From Discostella pseudostelligera (Eukaryota > Bacillariophyta > Thalassiosirophyceae > Thalassiosirales > Thalassiosiraceae), in NCBI GenBank assembly GCA_036940085.1, contig JALLBK010000935.1, positions 1 through 15,186 on the forward strand: 15,186 bases of DNA. The letters run 5' to 3'. Positions 1 to 6,320 of this stretch are shown here, piece after piece; within the stretch, counting starts at the first letter, position 1; each line of letters opens with the position of its first letter. The position numbers were made by a program, and so were the translations under genes. The notes under the pieces are model-generated. The model made no database searches. It had not been told where the DNA came from and saw nothing but the letters and a program-made list of their open reading frames with translations.

Positions 1-55
1 GGAGGAGGAGGAGGAGGAGGAGGAGGAGGAGGAGGAGGAGGAGGAGGAGGAGGAG
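1..55. repeat. (GGA)n microsatellite
   Basis: About 18 perfect GGA units run from the first base of the window, so the tract may extend to the left. Confidence 0.95.
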
Positions 56-282
56 TGCTAGCATTTAGTACTAGCATTCTAATACTGGGCTAGACTGCAA
101 GGTGCTTGCAATGTAGTACTACTACTACCCGCTCATCATTCATACTATGATATCATTGTCAGATTGGCATCATGGTGCATTGTTATTGTTGGTAGTATTG
201 CGGGAATTTGACAAGACAAAGTCTACTATCAGCACAGCAACAGCTGGTAAGGAGGTGTGTAAGGTTCAAGTTCAAGTTAGTG

Positions 283-348
283 GGTGGTGGCGGCAGCAGC
301 AGCAGCAGCAGTGGTGGTGGTGGCAGCAGCAGCAGCAGTGGTGGTGGG
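283..348. repeat. Alternating (GGT)n and (CAG)n microsatellite
   Basis: Blocks of GGT and CAG alternate twice. The tract is open in several frames, giving Gly/Ser/Gln/Trp-rich false ORFs. Confidence 0.9.
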
Positions 349-539
349 AACCATTTCTCACCGTCCCAGGTCACAGCACTGTATCGGCATTTTGTGCCTT
401 GTTTTATTTTTGCATATTCATCATCAGCCTCTCAGCATGCAACACCTCCTCTCTTCCATAGTGCTCAGTGGTACCTGGTACCATTGCAGTGAGGAGGTGC
501 ATCATCCTCAGCAAGTACTAAGAGCAGAAATAAAAGAAG

Positions 540-648
540 TAGTGAATTCTCCTCTCCCCTCTCCTAGTCCTACTAAGTCCTAGTAGTAAAGAAACAGGAG
601 CAGCTCAGGAGTCAGGACAGAAAGAAGACTCCCACCACATCTCCACAT
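540..648. repeat. Diverged module, copy 1
   Basis: The order of short matches is shared with 1735-1850 and 2446-2550: a GTAGTG-GA-TCTC start, a CTAG/GTCCTA stretch, (A)AAGAAACAG, AGCTCAGGAG, GACAGAA, then a CCCACCA tract. Similarity is interrupted but collinear, so these look like old copies of one sequence. Confidence 0.6.
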
Positions 649-1162
649 GAGTCCAGCATTTCATTTCATACTATCTCCTCATCAAGCACCACAGCACCAC
701 CAGCAACAGCAAGCAGCAAGCAGCAGCGGGCCTACAACAAGTCTACTAGTAAGCACCACCAGGACCCTCCTTCTCTGCTATGTAAAAGGAATGAGTACTC
801 AATACTATTATCAATCGTGCTGCTACAACTAGTAAGAAAAGGAGTAATACTACTACTTCCATCTTGTAAGTCAGCAGCACATAATATCTTCCTCCTGCGT
901 GTGAGTTTGGGGAATGCTGGTGCATGATTGATAGTAAAGTGAGGACAGTCTCCCACCAGCACTACTACCAGTTATGCTACCACTACCAGCTACTACTAGC
1001 TACCAGCACAGAAAAAAATAGGAGCAGGAGGAGGAGGGAACAAGATGAAATCATATTATCTCACTACTATATGCACTAAAAGGCATTATGCATTACACGA
1101 GCAGAAAGAGAAGGAGTATTGGAGGGGACACTTCTCCTAACTCTAGTACTAGTAGTAGTGAA

Positions 1163-1242
1163 CTGTTTCTTACCGGAGTTTACAATATTTTGGTAAGTAA
1201 TCAGTTCCTGACAAGAAATAGTTATTTGGCAATGATTGTGGA
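1163..1242. repeat. Diverged direct repeat, copy A
   Basis: It shares GTTTCTTACC, TACAATATTTTGGTA, TCAGTT, a GA-AA stretch, TTGGCAAT and a GA-CA end, in the same order, with 1264-1350. The offset is about 100 bp. Confidence 0.8.
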
Positions 1243-1263
1243 CTAACTCTCTGAGAAACAATT

Positions 1264-1350
1264 AGTTTCTTACCAATTGTGTACAATATTTTGGTACTAA
1301 GTATTCAGTTACTTACGAGAAAAAGTGAATTGGCAATAGACCACAGATTT
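1264..1350. repeat. Diverged direct repeat, copy B
   Basis: This is the second copy of the block at 1163-1242. TACAATATTTTGGTA is fully conserved, and the rest carries substitutions and small indels. I see no function. Confidence 0.8.
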
Positions 1351-1734
1351 GGTCTTCAGAGGTTCATTTCACATGGTGCATGCATCATGCATCCAGTGTC
1401 ATCCCCAGATCCAGTTTCACTTCTGTACTCTGTACTAAGCAACAACAACAAGAACAACAACACCAAGCACCACCAGCAAGCAGCAGGACTAGGTAGTAGT
1501 AGAACTAGTCTCCTTAGAACAGCTTAAAAACTGGGCAGTGCTGGTTACAACTAAAACAACCATATCTCACCATCCTCAGCTAGCTTTATTAGAAATCAGG
1601 CATCAGGTATCCGGCCTTTTCTTGTTAGAGCATCCTTCTTGTTAGTATGCATTTCATCTACCTCTCCTACTCAGTGAGCAGGAGGAGGTGGTTGCAGCAT
1701 CCTGTTGCCAGCAATGAAGAGCAAAGGAGAAGAG

Positions 1735-1850
1735 AAGGAGCAGTGGAGTCTCTTATTCTAGGAGTCCTATAGTTCTAAGGAAACAGCAGCCAGCAGCTCA
1801 GGGCTCAGGAGACAGAACGGGGCAGACATCCACCACCCACCATATCTTCA
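1735..1850. repeat. Diverged module, copy 2
   Basis: It is collinear with 540-648 and 2446-2550: AGCAGTGGAGTCTC, GGAGTCCTA, AAGGAAACAGC, CAGCTCAGG, GGAGACAGAA, then CATCCACCACCCACCA. It is followed directly by the 7-bp minisatellite. Confidence 0.6.
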
Positions 1851-1867
1851 TCATGTTTTGAGTGTCA

Positions 1868-2005
1868 GCATGGAGCATGGAGCAAGGAGCAAGGAGCATG
1901 GAGCATGGAGCATGGAGCATGGAGCATGGAGCATGGAGCATGGAGCATGGNTGGAGCATGGAGCATGGAGCATGGAGCATGGAGCATGGAGCATGGAGCA
2001 TGGAG
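1868..2005. repeat. 7-bp minisatellite (GGAGCAT)n with an ambiguous base
   Basis: About 19 units of GGAGCAT, with two GGAGCAA variants near the left end. An N at 1951 breaks the phase of the array (CATGG-N-TGGAG), which suggests the assembly joined two pieces and the true length is unknown. Because 7 is not a multiple of 3 and no frame makes a stop, all three forward frames stay open with the same heptapeptide. This is not evidence of coding. Confidence 0.95.
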
Positions 2006-2445
2006 CCCATCATTACCATGGAGCTCTTGAAGCCCATGCGTTGAGGTGAGATCATCATGATTGAGGAGTCCATGATGGAGCCCATTGAGTCAAGGAGCAT
2101 GAGAGCATGGTGAGGGCATGAGAGAGAAGAGAGATGGTGGTGCAATTGTTAATGCTAGTAGTACTGTGCATAATTCTTGTAAGGGCAAGTGTTTCATTAT
2201 TTGCACAGCAGCAAGCAGGAGGTCTTACTATCAACACTGCGGTCAGGTATGATATTTTTGTTTGTCTCTCAAGTGAGAATAATCCCTTGCTTCTTGTCAC
2301 CATGCATTTTCATTATCAACAACAAGATGTTCCATGCCACCACACCTCCCTTTCTCCTTACTAGTAGTATCAGGAGGCACTACAGCACAGGAGTATCCTC
2401 TTCAGCAGCATATACTAGAAAGAGCAAAGCAACAGCAGGAAGAGA

Positions 2446-2550
2446 ATGGAGTAGTGGAGTCCCTGCTCTTGTAGGTAGTAGCAAAGAAACAGTAGTGGCT
2501 TGGAAGACAGAATGTAGACACTCCCACCATAACCTCCTCTTTGAGATGGA
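2446..2550. repeat. Diverged module, copy 3
   Basis: It is collinear with the other two copies: AGTAGTGGAGTCCC, TAGGTAGTAG, CAAAGAAACAG, GAAGACAGAA, then GACACTCCCACCA. A shorter related piece (ACAGCTCAGGAGAAAGAACA) lies near 3662. Confidence 0.6.
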
Positions 2551-2669
2551 GCATGCATTCCTCTGCATCCTGCACATCAAGCACTTCATCATCAAGCATG
2601 TCAAGCATCAAGCACAACCAGCCAGAAGCAGGAACAGTGGTCTTCTCAGTTCTTGTTAGTACATTGGTT

Positions 2670-2703
2670 GAGAGCATGAGAGCATGAGAGCATGAGAGCA
2701 TGA
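2670..2703. repeat. 8-bp minisatellite (GAGAGCAT)n
   Basis: About four tandem units. It shares the AGCATG core with the 7-bp array at 1868-2005. Confidence 0.9.
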
Positions 2704-2847
2704 CAAATGACACATGACAGCATGGTGACAGTATGAGAGTACGAGAGAGTGATGAGAGATGAGAATGAGAGAATGAAGAGCATGGAGAAGAAGAAGAAGA
2801 AGAATGAGAGCATGGAGCCCATGGAATGTGGCCCATGGAGCATGAGG

Positions 2848-2882
2848 GCATGACAGCATGACAGCATGACAGCATGACAGTG
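2848..2882. repeat. 8-bp minisatellite (GCATGACA)n
   Basis: About four tandem units of another AGCATG-core variant. Degenerate AGCATG copies fill much of the space between 2703 and 2848. Confidence 0.9.
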
Positions 2883-2957
2883 TCATCCTGCATCCACATC
2901 CCACATTTCATCATTATCGTCAAGCACCACCACCACCACCACGCAGCAGGACTACTA

Positions 2958-3151
2958 CAGTCACGCTACGCTAAGTGGACCCCCCTGTGCACAGCTAAGG
3001 GAGGGGTTCATGGAAAGGTCCACTTACAGTACTACTAGTATTATTATTAATACCTCGTTCCCGCCAAAAAGCTGTGCAAGCCTACGAGGGGGGTCCACTT
3101 ACTGGAAAGGTCCACTTACTAGTGAAAGGTCCACTTAGCGTAGCGCCACTG
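2958..3151. mobile_element. Tc1/mariner-type MITE, 194 bp, with TA target duplication
   Basis: The ends are terminal inverted repeats of 24 bp that match at 22 positions. Both begin CAGT and, after a two-base difference, share CGCTACGCTAAGTGGACC (2958-2981 and the complement of 3128-3151). Each end is flanked by TA (2956-2957 and 3152-3153), the duplication made by Tc1/mariner transposases, and CAGT is a common terminus in that superfamily. There is no room for a transposase. Inside are further copies of GGTCCACTTA at about 3018, 3093 and 3109, and an inverted pair joining GTGGACCCCCC to GGGGGGTCCAC, so much of it can fold on itself. It also contains TTCCCGCCAAAAA (3058-3070), which fits the E2F consensus. 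Confidence 0.85.
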
Positions 3152-3198
3152 TAGCAATCTTCTTAGCACTATTAGCACCACCAGTTCTGCTGCTGGTC

Positions 3199-3252
<54 letters not shown>

Positions 3253-3282
3253 CAGTAGTAGTAGTCATAGTAGTAGTAGCCC
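3199..3282. repeat. (TAG)n microsatellite
   Basis: About 17 perfect units run to 3252, followed by interrupted units. The minus-strand frame reads as poly-Tyr and is not a gene. Confidence 0.95.
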
Positions 3283-3700
3283 TTAGTAGCTGTGCAGAAG
3301 CAAAATGTTAACACCACCAGCGGGACTTGTCCTCTTGGCATCAGCACAAAAGGGTCTGCACTAGTAGCCTTCTTTAGTGTGCACCAGGTTCTTAGGTTCA
3401 GGAGTTCTACTTGTGCTAGCATTACTACTGCTATCAGTGGAAACAATACTGTTGGCTTATCAGTCATTGATACGTTCTATCATTGTCAGATTGGTATGGT
3501 GGTAAGAAAGGTTCAAAGCAGCAGCAGGGTGGAAACAAAATGATCTCACCATCCAGCAGTGTAATCAGGCATGTTGTTGTACCTTTGTCTTGCCAGCAGA
3601 ATCATCTTAAGTATGCATTCTCAGAATCAGCATGCTGAAAGAGAAGGAGGTGTGGATTAACAACAGCTCAGGAGAAAGAACAAAGAGGAACATTGATTGA

Positions 3701-4121
3701 ATAGGATTCATGTAACCTTTCCAATATTTCCTTTCAGCATCTTTCTTCATCAAATATCCTCATTGTACATCTCGTGGTGTCGACAAACCAATGCCTGCAA
3801 TATTACTCTAGTGGGGAATGCATGCCACAAATATGATTACTACTCTGAGCTGAAAGGAAGGCACTGGGCATTGGCGAGAAATATGTCAACTGTTTAGTGT
3901 AAATTGCAATCTCTAGTACTTCAGCAAGATCAGAATCTCGATATGCCAAGACAGTTTACTGCTTTCAGGAATGTTGTTCACAAGTTCAAATTGAATTCTT
4001 TGCAACGTCGACTACACGATCTAAAACTCGGTTCGTTCAATCAGGACTAGCATGCTACTCGGAGAAACCACGTTTTACCTCATCGACCACCTTAACTACT
4101 GTCGGAATCCAAAACACAGAT
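3701..4121. other. Intergenic, nothing recognised
   Basis: Ordinary-composition sequence 3' of the repeat protein gene. No domain-bearing frame, RNA gene or repeat was seen. Confidence 0.5.
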
Positions 4122-4241
4122 TTAAGCCATGTCCATGAACGATTCCCGAGACCTCATTCCTTTTCCAGGCACGAAGGTTCCATCTCCACCACCCTTACCC
4201 TTTCCCCTCCAGCCATTGAGTGCAGGATTACTGGCAGCTAC
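4122..4241 (-). pseudogene. Out-of-frame fifth repeat and original C-terminus
   Basis: Immediately after the frame of 4228-4899 is lost, the same strand encodes a complete fifth unit in another frame. It runs from VAASNPALNGW through GTFVPGKGMR to a distinct end, SRESFMDMA, and a TAA at 4122-4124. Its DNA differs from the fourth unit at only about one site over some 95 bp up to the divergent end. The cause is a 13-bp tandem duplication on the plus strand (4235-4247 and 4248-4260, differing at the last base). Without it the two frames join. It could be a real allele, a recent mutation or an assembly error in a repeat. Splicing out 13 nt is not plausible. Confidence 0.85.
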
Positions 4242-4899
4242 AAGTTACAGCTACAAGTTCATCAAATGATTGATGGGCACGCATTCCTTTTCCAGGCACG
4301 AAGGTTCCATCTCCACCGCCCTTACCCTTTCCCCTCCAGCCATTGAGTGCAGGATTACTGGCAGCTACAAGTTCATCAAATGATTGATGGGCACGCATTC
4401 CTTTTCCAGGCACGAATGTTCCATCTCCACCGCCCTTTCCTTTGCCTCTCCAGCCGTTAAGTGCAGGGTTGCTGGCAGCAACAAGCTCGTCGTAAGTTTG
4501 GTGGGCGCGCATCCCTTTACCAGGCACGAAGGTACCATCGCCGCCACCCTTACCCTTGCCTCTCCATCCGTTGAGCGCAGGATTGCTGGCAGCCATGAGC
4601 TCATCATAAGACTGCTTTTCACGCATCCCCTTACCAGGCACGAAGGTACCATCTCCACCTCCCTTACCCTTTCCCCTCCATCCGTTGAGCGCAGGGTTAC
4701 TGGCGGCAAAAGCGGGGTCGGGGCCGGCTACACTCAGCATCGCTCCACCCATGAGCTTGGCGATGTTGCTGATGGCATCACGACGATCAGATGTGGCTGA
4801 CAAAGATGAAGATACTCGTCCTGATCCATTTGATGGAGCAAAGGCGGCAGCTGAGCTGATTGCAGCGGCCACTACAACGGCGATCGCGGCGGCTTTCAT
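4228..4899 (-). CDS. Plastid-targeted, probably thylakoid-lumenal 38-residue repeat protein
   Basis: I do not recognise this protein. The frame as it stands encodes 223 residues. Residues 1-19 form a signal peptide ending in SAAA, followed by FAP (20-22), which is the diatom plastid import motif. A Ser-rich stretch leads to a twin arginine (39-40), a hydrophobic stretch (about 43-58) and PAFA (62-65), a typical lumen-processing site, so Tat import to the thylakoid lumen is likely. The mature part is four 38-residue units (65-102, 103-140, 141-178, 179-216). Each has AASNPALNGW, a basic Gly/Lys linker with GGGDGTFVPGKGMR, and a short acidic DELV end. It is strongly basic, Gly-rich and probably disordered between short helices. 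The last residues (VTCSCQ) are a frameshift tail; see the fifth unit at 4122-4241. ATG 4899 is chosen because it gives the complete targeting peptide. Function is unknown. Confidence 0.85.
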   Translation of the reverse strand: MKAAAIAVVVAAAISSAAAFAPSNGSGRVSSSLSATSDRRDAISNIAKLMGGAMLSVAGPDPAFAASNPALNGWRGKGKGGGDGTFVPGKGMREKQSYDELMAASNPALNGWRGKGKGGGDGTFVPGKGMRAHQTYDELVAASNPALNGWRGKGKGGGDGTFVPGKGMRAHQSFDELVAASNPALNGWRGKGKGGGDGTFVPGKGMRAHQSFDELVAVTCSCQ

Positions 4900-4973
4900 G
4901 GTCCTAATTCTTTTTGTTTTTGTGTTGATTTGGATTCATTGTGCATGAGAGAGATGGTCTGTCCGTGTGGCAT

Positions 4974-4981
4974 TGACGTCA
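4974..4981. promoter_or_regulatory. Palindromic TGACGTCA (CRE-type bZIP site)
   Basis: A perfect CRE palindrome lies 75 bp upstream of the repeat-protein ATG. In the diatom Phaeodactylum, TGACGT elements mediate CO2/cAMP control of the plastid carbonic anhydrase gene PtCA1. Whether this copy works that way is inference. It sits in the shared upstream region of the repeat gene and IFT46 but much nearer the former. Confidence 0.5.
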
Positions 4982-5013
4982 TTGAAGTTGGAATCTTCTC
5001 TCGCGAATTGCGC

Positions 5014-5066
5014 TTTTGGCGGGAAGAAAGTTGTGCGATAATGTGGCGATAATGGCGGGAAGAAAG
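5014..5066. promoter_or_regulatory. Two E2F-like sites
   Basis: TTTTGGCGGGAAGAAAG (5014-5030) and AATGGCGGGAAGAAAG (5051-5066) match the E2F/DP consensus (TTTSSCGS type) and share GGCGGGAAGAAAG. They are 115-170 bp upstream of the repeat-protein gene. GCGATAATG is also duplicated around them. This suggests cell-cycle-phased expression, which is inference. Confidence 0.5.
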
Positions 5067-5486
5067 TCCACCTCTGATCGACTGCCTTGCTTGCATGTGA
5101 ATGTGAATGTGACCATGACTTCCGAAATCCACCACCAACGCTACCACCAGCCTTTCCGTCGGCAGCCGCAAAGGACAGGCTCTTTCAGGCAGCGATCACC
5201 TCTCTAGATACAAGATTGGCATCACCACCACTCTTTGTCTCATGTTGTTAATGAATTCACTCTTGTGATGGTGATGAACAACCCCTGTGGTTTGCACCGG
5301 CCGCCCCACCACCGTCGCCGCCATCATCGGCCACTTTCATTTTGAAAAATATTCGTTTTAAAATTATTCATTGTGATCCGAAGCTGCATCATCATTCATA
5401 ATTGACGACCGGACTCAAATATTTCCATACCTGCATTGAAGCCTCCAAAGATTACCTAATCGACGAATCTAAAAGTGTACAATTTG

Positions 5487-6221
5487 ATGAGCGAACTGAA
5501 TAATAAAATTAATGGAATCAGTTTCGATTATTCAAGAGATGATTCCTCTGCAAATTCCGAGTTTTCAGCTACAAGTCGAAAGAAAAATTCGACTTTCGTT
5601 AATCTTCCCTCGATGCTTTCGCCCTCGTCAAGGGCGTCGGCTAACGACGATGCATCTATTGATGATGCCTCGTACCGTGTACGGAGGGAGGAACTACCTA
5701 CGCCGACAGTAGCCAAGGAGTTCAAACTGCCGAATGGTATCGATTTCACATCATCACCACCACCACCTAGAGTTGTTGCCAGGGGAATTGACGCGGCTAT
5801 TCCCAAAGTAGGTAATCTCCATGTGAACGACCAACAGCTCAGTAATCATGCAAAAACGAAACCAACAACAACTGTTCGCTGTATTAGCAACGCCGCCGAG
5901 AACCCATACGAAATAGACAAGTGGATGCAAAGCGTCGCGGAGCTTCATGTCGACAATTCAAAGTCGGAAGTGAGGTATAGAAATAGAATGCCTACCATTC
6001 AGGAACTAATGCAATCTTGGCCAGAGAAATTAGGAGCTGGGTTGAGAGATTGGACGCTTGATCTACCACCTGCAGACATCGACTTAAGTGTCGAGGAATA
6101 CGCTCGGATAATGTGCTCGCTACTGGGCATTCCAGTTTATGATGGATGTGTGATAGAAAGTGTCCAAGCATTGCTGGAGCTTTTTGTTGAGATGCAAACC
6201 ACCAGTGGCAAGAAGTTGTAA
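5487..6221 (+). CDS. IFT46: Intraflagellar transport protein IFT46 homologue
   Basis: The product is a core IFT-B subunit that in other organisms helps carry outer dynein arms and tubulin-bound cargo along the axoneme. The C-terminal half matches the conserved IFT46 region as I know it from animals and Chlamydomonas: AENPYEIDKWMQSVAELH (residues 137-154; human has NP-AID-WI-S-SELH), then MPTIQELMQSWPEKL (168-182), then LPPADIDLSVEEYARIMCSL and LGIPVY (to about 218), and a final amphipathic helix. The N-terminal 130 residues are Ser/Asp-rich and diverged. ATG 5487 is the first in-frame ATG; a GTG at 5475 would add four residues, and a stop lies just before it at 5457. At 244 residues it is a little shorter than human IFT46 (about 300), so part of the N-terminus is reduced or an upstream exon was missed. 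No intron is seen. Its stop lies 99 bp from that of the convergent protease gene. Confidence 0.88.
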   Translation: MSELNNKINGISFDYSRDDSSANSEFSATSRKKNSTFVNLPSMLSPSSRASANDDASIDDASYRVRREELPTPTVAKEFKLPNGIDFTSSPPPPRVVARGIDAAIPKVGNLHVNDQQLSNHAKTKPTTTVRCISNAAENPYEIDKWMQSVAELHVDNSKSEVRYRNRMPTIQELMQSWPEKLGAGLRDWTLDLPPADIDLSVEEYARIMCSLLGIPVYDGCVIESVQALLELFVEMQTTSGKKL

Positions 6222-6320
6222 GCTTGACAACCCATCATATCGGACACATCCTGCTTTCACGAAAAGTCGTGGCAGCGAATACATGGCAAATAATGCGTAT
6301 AAGATGCAATTTACAATACT

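Larger units (their letters stand above)
1..3700. other. Repeat-rich region without a credible gene
   Basis: This stretch holds microsatellites, short-unit minisatellites, a MITE and several diverged copies of longer modules. Open frames here are explained by trinucleotide or 7-bp repeats that happen to lack stops, and they translate to poly-Gly/Ser/Gln/Tyr or simple heptapeptide tracts. No recognisable domain, splice-joined exon chain or targeting signal was seen on either strand. It lies 3' of the lumenal repeat gene and may continue beyond the left edge. Confidence 0.7.

Noticed and set aside
147..583. Overlapping plus-strand ORFs rich in Gln, Trp, Gly, Ser or Val
   Set aside because: They are open only because of the GGT/CAG microsatellite at 283-348, and flanking residues show no domain or targeting signal.
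1798..2145. Long ORFs on both strands with repeating heptapeptides
   Set aside because: A 7-bp repeat without stops keeps all frames open; the ORFs also run over an ambiguous base and have no plausible ends.
1868..2882. CRISPR-like array
   Set aside because: Units are 7-8 bp and contiguous, with no unique spacers, in a eukaryotic genome.
3135..3467. Minus-strand ORF with a poly-Tyr tract
   Set aside because: It is the complement of the (TAG)n microsatellite and the MITE end.
4235..4260. A tiny intron restoring the frame of the repeat protein
   Set aside because: Thirteen nucleotides are far too short to splice, and the segment is an exact tandem copy rather than intron-like sequence.
4384..4948. 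Plus-strand and second minus-strand ORFs over the repeat protein gene
   Set aside because: They are shadows of the 114-bp coding repeats, whose length is a multiple of three, so alternative frames stay open too; they lack targeting signals.
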